Source: Hemileia vastatrix | Taxonomy: Eukaryota; Basidiomycota; Pucciniomycetes; Pucciniales; Zaghouaniaceae | Length of the DNA stretch: 64,000 nt | Assembly (NCBI GenBank): GCA_030280995.1 | Contig: JASXTE010000001.1 | Coordinates: forward strand, 29,234,606-29,298,605 | Direction of reading: 5' to 3' | Shown here: in pieces, positions 22,713-32,817 of the stretch | Layout: each line of letters starts with the position of its first letter | Numbering within the stretch: position 1 is the first letter of the stretch | Made by a program: the position numbers and the translations under genes | Notes under the pieces: model-generated | Database searches by the model: none | What the model was told of the DNA's origin: nothing | Seen by the model: the letters and a program-made list of their open reading frames with translations, nothing else

Positions 22713-24213
22713 TGTCAGGATAAGGTCAAGTACAAGGACGTGAACTAGCTTGAATGGTCAGCTGTCTAGAATATTTAAATGGTCCTATATGAATACTGTA
22801 GTATAAATCCAATGAGTAATAAAATATAATCAAATTTAAAGGTCTCAGTAATATAATTCTCACAAGTCTTATATATGGCTTACAATCTTTGTAGTTGGTA
22901 GAAAAATAGATTTTATAATTCAGATACTATTCAAAAGTCTTATAAAAGTGCTAATTGATATGTATTGTAATCTTTTCTGTTATATTGGTTAAATTGTAAA
23001 TGATAAAGAATGCAGAAAACAAGACCCAAAACCTCCTCCTTTTATACACACTAAGTTCCTCAATAAACACCTTGATGTACCATCCAATACAATGTTAATG
23101 ACGCCTCAAACAAGTAATAGACCTCTCCATCAACACCCCTAGTGACCCATAACATAATTAGACAAGCAACAACCACTAAAATCCTATTAATAATAAGGGA
23201 GATCCATCAAAATTAAAGAAAAGACAAAAAGAGAGTATATGCGTGGAAAACAATGATGTAAAAGGCTAAAGGAGACTTTTTAAGGTTAATTATAGCTTAC
23301 TAATAATTAGGATCTACAGTAGAAATGGAGGGGCTAATCCTGACATTATACTACGTGAAATTCCCATCCAAAAATAACCAAAATTGACTGAGAAACCACC
23401 CAAAAACTTAAAAAAGAGCGTGAGATGTGGGGTAACTACATGCAGTCCTTGGCAGGCTATTGCACAGGTAAATCCTTGACTAAAATCAGGCAAATTTAAG
23501 CATGGTGATGAAATAAGGTGCCAAGAGTGAGGTTATTAATGAAATTAGTGCATATAAACAAGGTCAATGCATTATTAATTAAGCTAGGACACTAAATAAG
23601 CGCCTGTTGCCTATTTTAGTGTGTTTCCCCACAGTGGGCGTAGAATGTGGGGTAATTTTAGTGTGAAAAATCTAACTTTGCTAAAAATGAAGCTATTCAC
23701 ACGGGAAAAAAGCAGGCAGTATGTAGCCAGTACACAGAAGCCATTTCTGGCATAAAAAATACCAAATTTGAAAAAATTTATTTTTATGCATTTAAATAGC
23801 CAAATCAATAGTCCTAAATGAGCCCAATTGATCTTTCAAAGTGCATTTTTGATATTCTCAATTTTATAGCACATATAGTCAACTTTTAAGTGAAATAAAG
23901 CGCATTTCTTGTTTTTTGCGTAAAACAATGAATATAACAGCTTTAAGTGTACTTAAAAATTATGTAGCCTTATACTTAAGTTTCTTAAAATTACCCTTAC
24001 ATATTCCAACTTAATATTAAGTACATAAGACCTATAAAAGGTGGATATATGCGTGTATATAAGGTGTTATAATGGCATTTTTTTGTGTATTATCATAATT
24101 TTACTTATGTATACTGTTTGTGTACTCACATTTATTGTTCCCATGTATAGTTCATGTGTTTAAAATAACTTATAAGCACTTTTTACTCAGTCCTGGGGAT
24201 ATACAGGCTGACA
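22713..24213 (-). repeat. 5' LTR of element B (1501 bp)
   Basis: The plus strand begins TGTCAGGATAAGG and ends GGCTGACA, followed by the duplicated GTGTA. A minus-strand TATAAAAGG near 23040 is the likely U3 promoter. Confidence 0.95.
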
Positions 24214-24669
24214 GTGTACTTGAGGCTTTCTTGGAATAAGGTAACATTTCCTGGCCATTTTGTTAAAAAAAATCTTCTTCAAGATCAGAATCAGAATTGC
24301 AATCAGATTCCAAGAGGATATAAAAGCCTAAAAAAGTCATTTTTTGATGTAGCTTATCACAATTTGAGAGTGAGGAAGGCATGACTCTTATAAAGTATTA
24401 AAATTTAAATGATGTACAATGTTTTGAGCTATAAATTGCTATGCTGTAGAGGGCTGTGTATGAGTGGGATAATGATGACAAATCAGTGAAATGGGATGTT
24501 AAGGTGAAATCAGCAAATTTGGTTGAGAAAGTGCAGATTTGATTGAAATAAGTGACTTATTTAATTTTAAAATCCACCAGTGTTGGGGCTAGTGTGTTTT
24601 GGAAATATACACTTAAATAAGTGCTAATTTGTCAAATTTAAGTGCAGATTTGCCAGAACTGAAACCCCC
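24214..24669 (-). mobile_element. Harbinger element D, right end
   Basis: The right terminus of D includes the transposase start (ATG 24382, MPSSLSN, then the acidic SDSDLEEDF) and about 285 bp of subterminal DNA. It ends in the inverted repeat GCCAGAACTGAAACCCCC with TATTA next to it (24670-24674). It continues left at 5408 across element B. The subterminal GTGCGGA motifs of H are decayed here to GTGCAGA. Confidence 0.8.
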
Positions 24670-24674
24670 TATTA

Positions 24675-25188
24675 TTTCTCTACACATGCAAGGGAACCAG
24701 AATATGTGTTTTCATGCTGAATTATAATTTATTGACTGAGATATTAAAAAAAAGATTCAAGTACATATTTCCAGGGGCTGTACTAAATGTAGGATGAAAT
24801 GGGGTTTAAACTATGCTTAATTGGAGACTAAATGTGGTACTAATCTGTTTTACCATATTTTTATAAAGTGTGCATATTTTAGGTATAAAGAAGTGACACA
24901 TTGGAGTTCAAACCTAGGGGATTTCTAGCAGTTCACCACAAGATATCATGTGATGAATGCTTCTTATTTTATAAACAATGTTAAAAAGATAATAGAATTT
25001 CACAAAGACTAATTTTTCCAGAAATATCCTGGGAGATACTACATTTAAAAGTTAATAAAAGGTTAGAAAACTAGATTCTCAAATCTAACTGTACCTAATA
25101 TTAACTTGAAATATTGTAACATACACATTTTTGTTTTTCTACCGTAAAGTATACATTATATCATTTTATGTTTAGTTACATGTACTTA
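24675..25188. other. Unassigned sequence between D and F
   Basis: About 500 bp of A/T-rich DNA with no long open frame and no similarity to other parts of the window. It may be original host sequence. Confidence 0.5.
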
Positions 25189-25551
25189 TAATAGAAGGTT
25201 TCACTTTTGGAAAATCTGCATCTAACTTGAGTGCGTATTTCAACCCAAATAAGCATTTACAAAGAACCACTTAAATTTTGCAAATAAGCCTTTTATTTCA
25301 CAAATGGGTGTCAATATGACCTCGAAACAGCACTTTTCTTGTGATTTTTTTTCACAACCAAATGTTGGCCACATCGTCCCTTCCTTAACTATACCATCCC
25401 TGTCACATGTGACACACTGATCTCCATCCCCTCCTCCATCCTCACTGAGATTTGAAAAATTTTATTGCAACATTTTAACTAGGCATGTTTTTTCCCTTGT
25501 TTTTTTTAAACTCTTTCTTAATCTCTTTTCTTGTAAAATACCAGTTTCATA

Positions 25552-25760
25552 ATGCCTCTCCAAAAATACAACACTCATAAGGCATCTCAAAAAAACTATT
25601 CATCACAAAAGTCTCCTTGTAATGCTAGCACCACACCTGAGAAACCAAAGTCTGGACAGCTAAAAAAGAAGGATTATCTTGTCATCATCAACTTCTTCAA
25701 AATAAACTAAAATTATGATTCATGTTTTGGATGTGAGAAGTCCACCCACATTGGACATCC
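25552..25760 (+). pseudogene. SANT/Myb-like protein remnant of element F
   Basis: ATG at 25552 starts MPLQKYNTHKASQK and continues QLKKKDYLVIINFFKIN, then TAA, then NYDSCFGCEKST. It matches the intact protein of element I (43951-45354: QLKKDEHLILINWLK, NYDSCFG). The 5' region upstream (25330-25550) is also shared with H. Only the first fifth of the gene survives. Confidence 0.75.
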
Positions 25761-25776
25761 ACCATTCAATTTGTCA

Positions 25777-26320
25777 GCTAGACCTCATTAATTTCTTTCA
25801 TATTTAATGGTGCAATGCAAAATTTTCAAGTGAGCAGAAAAGACGCTGCATCTTTTCAGCGAGTGACCTTTCATTTCTCAACACTACATTCTTTTTTTTT
25901 CTTTTTAATTGACTATACAAGATTCTAACTCAAGGTTTATCTGTCTATTCTACCTCATTTATTTATTTCAAATTTACTGATGCAAAGCAAAACTTTCAAG
26001 TGAGCAGAAAAGATGCTGTGTCTTTTCAGCTTGTGACCTGTTGTTTCTCAACACTAAATTCTTTTTTTCTCCTTTTTGATTGACCATAAAAGATGCTAAC
26101 TCAAGTTTTATCTGAATATTCTTGATTATTGAAAAAGATTTTGGTGAAATCATTGAAAATGATGCAGTGTGATTTTAGTATTACATTTCTTTTACTTAGT
26201 TTCAGCACAATTTTACTTTCCTGTAGTCCATCTGACATTTTGAACCAGAGAAATGGAAATAAATTCATGCAACAGAAAAGACACTGCATCTTTTCAGCAC
26301 GTGACTTCAATCAAATTTCA
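25777..26320. repeat. Tandem duplication, about 170-bp unit, in element F
   Basis: AAGTGAGCAGAAAAGAYGCTG followed by TCTTTTCAGC and GTGACC-TTTCTCAACACTA recurs at about 25828 and 25998. A shorter third copy lies near 26270. Each unit contains the small hairpin GAAAAGA ... TCTTTTC. No coding potential. Confidence 0.7.
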
Positions 26321-26369
26321 AGCATAAAAATAATTAAAAAAAAGCAAGAAAAAGAAAAAAATTTTAAAT

Positions 26370-26640
26370 AAAAAAAATACCTTAAAACTAAATTATTGAC
26401 CAATGAAGCTCTTGAAGAATCTTGAGGGTGGTATCTGGCCCATAGCTAGCAGCTATTTCTCCCTCTACTAGAGCCATACCACTACCAGGCCTAGATAAAA
26501 CCTAATGAATAAAAATAAATTCATGTCAAGAGAGATCAAAAAGAATCATTTTTTTCTTTGAGACATAAAGTTTTCAAGCAAGAGTTTTTGTTTAGCAAGT
26601 TGCTTGCAAATGCAAGCGACTTGTGTCAAGTAGTTTCACC
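26370..26640. other. Non-coding interior of element F
   Basis: A/T-rich, with no gene recognised; a poly-A-rich run (26330-26380) precedes it. Confidence 0.4.
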
Positions 26641-26863
26641 AGCAGAAACAAGTATTCTGGGGCAACCATGTAATTTTTTTGTCCCAGTAGAAGTGTGTCT
26701 TCTTTGGCAATCATGTAATTTTTTTTCCCCACAGAAGCAAGTCTGCTGGGGTAACCATGTAATTTAGTAGACTCGTCTCTGCTGGGGCAAGCTTAAATGG
26801 GGCTAAAAATTTTTTTTTTCAAAAAATAAAAAGTTTCCCCAGAAAAAGTAAGTCTGCTGGGGG

Positions 26864-26913
<50 letters not shown>

Positions 26914-26960
26914 CTAAAAAAAATGAATTCCCAGAAGAAGCAAGTCTTCTGGGACAAAAA
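26640..26960. repeat. Hairpin-forming minisatellite in element F
   Basis: Repeated units of the form CCCCAGAAGAAGCAAGTCTG-CTGGGG with AACCATGTAATTT spacers. Individual units fold on themselves, for example CCCAGAAG ... CTTCTGGG at about 26929-26953. At least five degenerate copies are seen. Confidence 0.65.
26867..26911. repeat. (TA)n microsatellite
   Basis: About 21 uninterrupted TA dinucleotides, inside the hairpin minisatellite. Confidence 0.95.
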
Positions 26961-26974
26961 AGCAAAAAATAATA

Positions 26975-26996
26975 ATAATAATAATAATAAAATGCT
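26975..26996. repeat. (AAT)n microsatellite
   Basis: Seven or so AAT/ATA units in a row following the minisatellite. Confidence 0.8.
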
Positions 26997-27093
26997 GGGA
27001 AAAGAAAAAAATTTTAAAAATGGGACTTTAACAAAATCTGAAGGCATAAAAGGTGGGCCTTTTCCAGGCACTCTGAAGAATCTTTCTTAAAAC

Positions 27094-27395
27094 ACAACTA
27101 GGACCAAATTGTTTTGAATTCATTTTCAAAATTTTCTTAAGATACTTTGCATGTTGGCTCAATTAGTAGTAGACCTTATGCTATCATAAAAAGGTTTCAG
27201 ACAATTTTTTTGTTTTTTTCATTTCTTTTATTTCATTTTTCATTTTCTTTTATTTAGTTTTTTTTTATTCCAGAATTATATTAAACCCAACCAGGAAATT
27301 TTTTTATTAATTTTAAATACAAAATTTTGTTGAGATACAGAGCATGTTGGTTTAATTAGTTGTAGACCTTATCCCATCATAAAAATTTGCTGAAT
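27094..27395. repeat. Direct repeat, about 190-bp period, in element F
   Basis: GCATGTTGG-TTAATTAGT-GTAGACCTTAT occurs at about 27150 and 27345 with similar flanks (CAAAATTTT, CATCATAAAAA). It lies just upstream of the oxygenase pseudogene; no coding role is seen. Confidence 0.6.
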
Positions 27396-27514
27396 TTTTT
27401 TTGGTATTTTCTTTTCTTTTCTATATAGTTGAATTTTTTTTAATTTCAGAAGTAGATTATCTAAATGGGTAGATGAAGGCAAATAGTTGACCAAAAAAAG
27501 CTTCTCAAGTGCAA

Positions 27515-28654
27515 ATGGCTGTTGAATGTTTAAAGGATGATGTTGGCTCTGACTTTGAAAAGGTTTGGTATAAGGAGTATCCACTTCTGGAGGGATTTGA
27601 AACAAATGAGCTGATACCCTCATCATGTCCTGGATCACACAACACAGGCACCTAACAAATCGCACATGTCTCAGAAAGGCCTTAAGTTATTCAACATAAA
27701 AATTAAAATATTCATCCTTTTATAGTGAAGTCATTAAAACTAAAGGAATTGGCTGAACTTGGTAAACTGGAGGATTTCAAGAAATTCTGCAGTTACAATA
27801 AATCATTATGACACCGGATCAAGACCAATGGTTCTTATCTGGAAGCTGGGGGAGAGGGGAATATGTTTGCTGCTGGAGTACGGTTATGGAGTCAACGTGT
27901 ATTTGATATAAGTAATTTACAAATTTTAAATTTCGAAATTCAAAATGCTGAATCATGCTTCAGGTCTCTACCAAAATTTGAAATAGATGATGGGGAAGTG
28001 AGGGAGGCACTTGGATTTATATTTTCATTTTATTCTTATCTATTTAAACTATTAGAAAAGAAGTACTATGAGGAATATTTGAAGCTTGGAGCTGAAAAAG
28101 ACCTTCCTTGTTATGATGGGGTGGAGGCTTTTTGGGGAAATGTAACATAGACTTCAGATGGGTTTTTGAATTCTCCCTACAAGGATTTGGACAACAGTGA
28201 GCTTAGTTTAGGTGTCTGGTTTCCAACAACTTTAGATAGAATTTTTGATGAATTCTCATGGGAAAGAAATAGGCCAAGGCATAATGGAGGTCATTTTGTA
28301 TTTCCTGAATTGAAATACATGGTTGAGTTCAAAAAGTGTGATGGAATGTGGGTTTTTATATGGCCAGCTGATATGCTATACCATCAAACAATACCTGTCA
28401 AAGAGTTTAAAAATTTTTCAATGCTTGGGTCATCCATCCAGATAAGTAAAAAATTAGCCAATTTTGTTAAAACTTTAAAAAATTCAATTTCAAATATAGA
28501 TATGTTGGACTATATATCTATGAAAGAAAAAGAAAAGTTGGAATTTTTGCATGATAACTTTCTTTCATCAATTTTAGATGATAATTCTAAAAAGATGGAA
28601 AATGTGTATTGTTATTACCAAAAAGCATGTAAATCATTAGAAAAGTATATTTAG
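27515..28654 (+). pseudogene. TET/JBP-like 2OG-Fe(II) oxygenase pseudogene in element F
   Basis: Readable blocks: 27515-27655 (MAVECLKDDVGSDFEKVWYK), about 27740-27810 (ELAELGKLEDFKKFCSYNKS), then 27863-28654 with one in-frame TAG at 28148-28150. The last block has the family layout: an N-terminal GNMFAAGVR, a helical region, then SPYKDLDNSELSLGVWFP where the iron-binding H-x-D is expected, HNGGHFVFPELKYMVEF, and a distal His in YHQTIP. The first iron-binding His is Tyr here (YKD), so this copy is dead on three counts. TET/JBP enzymes oxidise methylated bases in DNA; the assignment rests on motif order seen by eye. Confidence 0.72.
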
Positions 28655-28739
28655 TAAATGATTTTTAGAAATTATAATTTGATTACAATGTCTAAAGAGA
28701 AGAAAAAAGTTTAAGAATAAATCATAGATAATACTCCCA

Positions 28740-29986
28740 ATGTGCTAGTGTGATTGGAAGAATTTTTTCCCTTATGATAGTGCTTTGAGAAGTTGTACTT
28801 TTGGATATAGTTGGAGGTGTTTCAACTTCTTAATCTTCATACAACTCTAACCATTGATCTTTGAGGTCAGCAAGTAGGTTATGAAGTAAGGTGCAGCACC
28901 AAATCCAGTTGATGACAGCCTTCATTTTGGAACTATTTCTAAGAGGACTTCTCAACTCCCTTAAACTTGAAAAACCACCATTCAAGATTCCAATAGAATG
29001 TTCAATACTGAATCTTGACTTTTCCAAGTGATTGTTGAACTTGGCATTTTGAATATCTTCTGAAGCTGCTCCACAAAATGCAGGAAGTACATATTTTCCA
29101 TTCACATAAGCTGAATCAGCCAGAAGATACTGATCTTCATCAAAAAAAATTCAGGCTATTTTTAGATTTGCATTCTCTGAAAGATGTAGGAATCATGACA
29201 TGATCCAGGATAGTCAGCAAAGAAAGATATAAATTTTTTGTTGACATCACAAAGAAGCTGAACAGAAATTGAATATCTATTGAGAAGATATATTTGCTTG
29301 TTTTAGTATGAAAAAGAATGTAAAGAATTAAAAATAAGATACCTCTTTTTATGTTTAAAGTGATTTTTTCTGCCATGAGCATGTTTCTGACTCAAAGGAA
29401 TAGTAGTACCATCAACAAGACCAATACATCCTGGGAAGCCCTCTGCTTGCATAACCTGAGATGATTGAATTCACTCTTCATTTGTTGGCCAGGAGAGAAG
29501 TTGAGATTCCAATGAGTTGATAGAAGTGATGCAATGTTTTGTATAAGTGTTAACAGAAACATAGCTCAAATCAAAGACATTTTCCAAACATTTCAAGGCA
29601 GCTCCATTACCATTGGAACCCAAACAACATAGTGTGATGGCCAATTGAATTGATGGATCACGTTGTGGACTTTGAGAATTATTGTGAAAGACGGGGAAAT
29701 CCTCAATAAGATGAAGCAATTAAAGGAAACATTCCTGAGAAGTCCTGAAATGCTGTCTAAAACTGGGTACCAAAAGGTTTAGAAGTATTTGGATAGTTTA
29801 CTTGGGGGTATGAAGTACTTGAGGCTTTCTAGGAAGAAGGTAATGTTTCCTGGTCATTTTTGATAAAAAAAGAAAATCTTCTTCACGGCCAGAATCAGAT
29901 TTTTATTTAAAGTCCAAGAGCATATCAAGAGCTATGAAAGTCATTTCTTGATGTAGCTTATCACAATTTGAGATTGAGGAAGGCAT
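28740..29986 (-). pseudogene. Harbinger (HARBI1-like) DDE transposase pseudogene of element F
   Basis: Start ATG is at 29986 (MPSSLS). Recognisable pieces: IQLAITLCCLGSNGNGAALKCLENVFDL, then TGA near 29469, QVMQAEGFPGCIGLVDGTTIPLSQK with the first catalytic Asp, an intron (about 29280-29350) at the position also seen in H and I, a GSCHD-type block, LADSAYVNGKYVLPAFCG with the second Asp and SRFSIEHSIGIL with the Glu. Several stops and frameshifts inactivate it. It faces the oxygenase gene tail to tail. Confidence 0.85.
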
Positions 29987-30330
29987 GACTCTTATATGGT
30001 AGAAAAATGAAGATGATGATGCGCAATGTTAAGAGATATGAAGTGTTATGCTGCAGAGTGCTGTGTGTGAATGAGAAGTGTTATGCTGCAGAGTACTGCA
30101 TATGAATGAGATGATGCTGACAAATAAGTGAGATGTGCAGAATGGTGAAACCAGCACTTTTGGTTGAGAAAGTGCAGATTTGAGTGAAATAAGTGAGTTA
30201 TTTCACTTTTGAAATCCACCAGTGCTGGGGCTATTGTGTTTCATAAATCTGCACTTGGATAAGTTTGGATTTGGTCAAATTTAAGTGAGGATTTTTAAGT
30301 GCAGATTTGCCAGAACTGACACCCCTAATA

Positions 30331-30582
30331 GGGGGTGTCAAATTTTCCAAATCATTGCATAACATAAGTGTTGGTTTCAACCTAAATCATCTATCAACTA
30401 CCAACCTCTAGTTTTTGAAATAAATTGGCTATTTTAAAGTTAGTGAAACCTATTTATTTGTGGAGGAGTGGCTTGAATAAAAACAACATATCATTTCAGT
30501 TTTAAAATACACCAGTGTTTGTGCCATTGTTCTTTAAAAATATAAAATGAATTCAGTGCTGATTTGCTAACTTTGATACCCC
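30331..30582. mobile_element. Small non-autonomous Harbinger-like element G (MITE-like, 252 bp)
   Basis: The left end GGGGGTGTCAAATTTTCC and right end CTAACTTTGATACCCC are inverted copies with the same terminal motif as F, H and I. It starts immediately after the right TAATA duplication of F; the right flank is TAATT. No open frame. Internal AATCCACCAG-like and AAGTG motifs resemble subterminal parts of H. Confidence 0.6.
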
Positions 30583-30587
30583 TAATT

Positions 30588-30763
30588 TAGGATCATTCTA
30601 TCAATTAGTGCCATGAAAAATTGGTACAAAAGAATTGTCCTTAAAAATATTGACAAATGATACCAAGAAAAATAGAATGGAAAACACAACTAGCGATAGG
30701 TGTTAACATTAGCAAATCACCAGTTTTTTTAAAAATTTTCATCGAATTTGAGACCCTATCCCC
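30588..30763. other. Unassigned spacer between G and H
   Basis: 176 bp without gene features. Its right end GACCCTATCCCC is itself slightly like a decayed Harbinger end. Confidence 0.4.
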
Positions 30764-31138
30764 TAATAGGGGGTGTCAGTTCTGGCAAATCCGCACTTAA
30801 ATTAAGTGCGGATTTCAAACCAAATCAGCACTTACAAATCAGCACTTAAATTTTGCAAAAAAGTCACTTATTTCAAAAAAGGGTGTCAGTTATGACCTCA
30901 AATCAGCACTTTTTTCCCGTTTTTTTTCACAACCACATTTTGGCCACAAAACATCCCTTCATTTCTTACCCCATCCCTGTCACATGTGACACACTGACCT
31001 TCCTTGCTACCTACCCATCAATCCTCGGCACACACCCCTTCCTGACATTTTCAATATTTTGACCAGGCATGTTTACATTCTTTTTTACTTATTTCTTCTA
31101 CTTTTTAATCTTTTTTCTTGTTATGTGCCAGTTTCATA

Positions 31139-31229
31139 ATGCCTCCCAGACATTCCAAATCTCAAAAGGTAACTCAAAAATCTGCTTCGTCACAAAAGTC
31201 TCCTCGTAAAGCAAGGATTACATAGAAAA
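31139..31229 (+). pseudogene. SANT/Myb-like protein start in element H
   Basis: ATG 31139 opens MPPRHSKSQKVTQKSASSQKSP, like the first residues of the element F and I proteins, then stops at TAG (31226-31228 region). The rest of the gene is deleted. Confidence 0.7.
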
Positions 31230-31308
31230 AAAATCAGTGACTTTTTCTATTACTTACAACTGTTTTTACAGAATTGAAAACTATGTTTCAGCTAATATTT
31301 TATGGAAG

Positions 31309-31342
31309 TGAACTCTGTTCTTCGCCCGAAGAACAGAGTTCA
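31309..31342. repeat. Perfect inverted repeat, 16-bp arms with 2-nt loop
   Basis: TGAACTCTGTTCTTCG, then CC, then its exact complement. It marks the junction between the element H 5' part and the pyrimidine-rich insert that follows. Confidence 0.9.
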
Positions 31343-31750
31343 TCCTCCTATTTTCACACTCTGTTTGCACCAATCTCCATCCCTTTCAATTCTATCAACA
31401 CATGCTTGTCTTCCCTCCCCATGCCTTTCGCTATCCTCCCAGCCCCATTGTATGCCATCCTCTTTTGATCCCCATTTCACCCCTCTCAACCTCTCCCAGA
31501 CCCTTTTCTTCATTTAAAATGCCTCGGAACCCTTAATCTTCCCTTCCAACTCTTTCCCAACCTTTGAGTGACTGAAAAAATATGCGTTTGCTGAAAATAT
31601 GCGATTTCATGTTGAGTTGATGAAAGAAAACACAGAGAGAAAAAAAAATAAGACTTTAACAGCAAATTCAAAAACCAAAAAAATATGCAAAAAAATTTAC
31701 CATTCTCAGTGAATAATACATGCAAATTGATAATTTGAAGAGAAAGAGAA
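31343..31750. other. Rearranged middle of element H
   Basis: A pyrimidine-rich stretch ends in a second ATGCCTCGGAACCC, resembling another SANT/Myb gene start. It is followed by AATATGCGATTTCATGTTGAG, which is also present in element I near 47918. This suggests recombination between two related Harbinger families. Confidence 0.5.
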
Positions 31751-31755
31751 AAAAA

Positions 31756-32817
31756 TTAAAATTGCGTTGAAAAATGTTGGAGTGTTATTGGAAGGATTTT
31801 CGCCCTTATACTAGTTGATTGAGAAATAGAAGTGTTGGATATAGTCGGAGGTGAATCAACTTGTTCATCTTCATACAGCTCTAACCATTGATCTTTGAGG
31901 TCAGCAAGTAGGTTATGAAGTATAGTGCAACACAGAATCCAGTTGATCACCTCTGCAAGAAGATACTGATTTTCATCAAAGAATTTTTCAGGTTCATTTG
32001 AAATATGCATTCTTTGGAAGACGTAGGAGTCATGACATGAGCCAGGATAGCCAGCAAAGAATGATATAAATTTTTTGTTTACGTCACATATAAGCTGAAC
32101 GTTAATTGAATATCTATAAAGAAGATATATTTGTTTGTGTTAGTTTCAAGGAGGATGAAAGGAGTTAAAAATAATCTACCTCTTTTTACGGTCAAAGTAA
32201 TTGTTTCCACCTTGAGCAGGTTTCTGGCTCAAAGGAATAGTAGTACCATCAACAAAACCAATACATCCTGGAAAGCCCTCTGCTTGCATAACCTGAGATG
32301 ATTCAAGTCGCTCTTCTTTTGTTGGCCAGGTGAGAAGTTGAGATTCCAAGGAGTTGATGGCAGTGATACATCGTTTGGTATAAGTGTTAACTGAACCATA
32401 CCCTAAATCAAAGACATTTTCTAAACGTTTCAAAGCGGCTCCATTACCATTTGAACCCAAACAACATAGTGTGATGGCCAATTGAATTGAAGGATGTTGT
32501 TGTTCTTTTTGAGAATTATTGTGAAATATGGGATGATCCTGAATAAGCTCAAGCAATTTAAGGAAACATTCCTGAGAAGTCCTGAACAGCCATCTAAAAC
32601 TGGGTGTAGATAGTTTAAGAAGTGTTTGGATGGTGTACTTGGGGGTATGAAGTACTTGAGGCTTTCTGGGAAGAAGGTAACGTTTCCTGGCCATTTTTGA
32701 TAAAACGACAAAATCTTCTTCTAGATCAGAATCGGAATCAGAGTCCAAGAGCAGTTCAAGCGCCATGAAAGTCATTGCTTTATGTAATTTATCACGATTT
32801 GAAAGTGAGGAAGGCAT
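31756..32817 (-). CDS. Harbinger transposase of element H, catalytic part deleted (exons 32817-32180 and 32113-31756)
   Basis: Splicing at AG-GTAGAT and TTTATAG-A keeps the frame (R-Y-S-I-N), giving 331 codons without a stop. The first catalytic Asp is present (GCIGFVDGTTIPL), as is GSCHDSYVF. The segment that in F encodes LADSAY through SFRIEHSIGIL is missing: YLLA runs straight into EVINWILCC. The second Asp and the Glu are therefore lost in frame, about 64 residues. The product could bind DNA but not cut it. Intact reading frame plus lost catalysis could be recent deletion or retention as a repressor-like protein; the sequence does not tell. Confidence 0.8.

Larger units (their letters stand above)
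5409..24213 (-). mobile_element. Ty3/Gypsy LTR retrotransposon B (split by element C)
   Basis: LTRs 5409-6909 and 22713-24213 are flanked by a perfect 5-bp duplication, GTGTA. The internal part is 6910-11636 plus 20813-22712, interrupted by element C. Without C the element would be about 9.6 kb. Minus-strand order is gag leader, gag, protease, RT, RNase H, integrase with chromodomain. The LTRs differ at only about nine positions by eye, yet the coding part has at least eight stops or frameshifts. It was inserted into the transposase gene of Harbinger element D. Confidence 0.93.
25194..30325. mobile_element. PIF/Harbinger-type element F carrying a TET-like oxygenase
   Basis: The left end GAAGGTTTCACTTTTGG is a decayed form of GGGGGTGTCAGTTCTGG, and the right end is CCAGAACTGACACCCC. 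A perfect TAATA flanks both ends (25189-25193 and 30326-30330). Contents: plus-strand SANT/Myb-like remnant, several minisatellites, plus-strand TET/JBP-like oxygenase pseudogene, minus-strand DDE transposase pseudogene. All genes carry stops, so it is an old copy. Confidence 0.82.
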
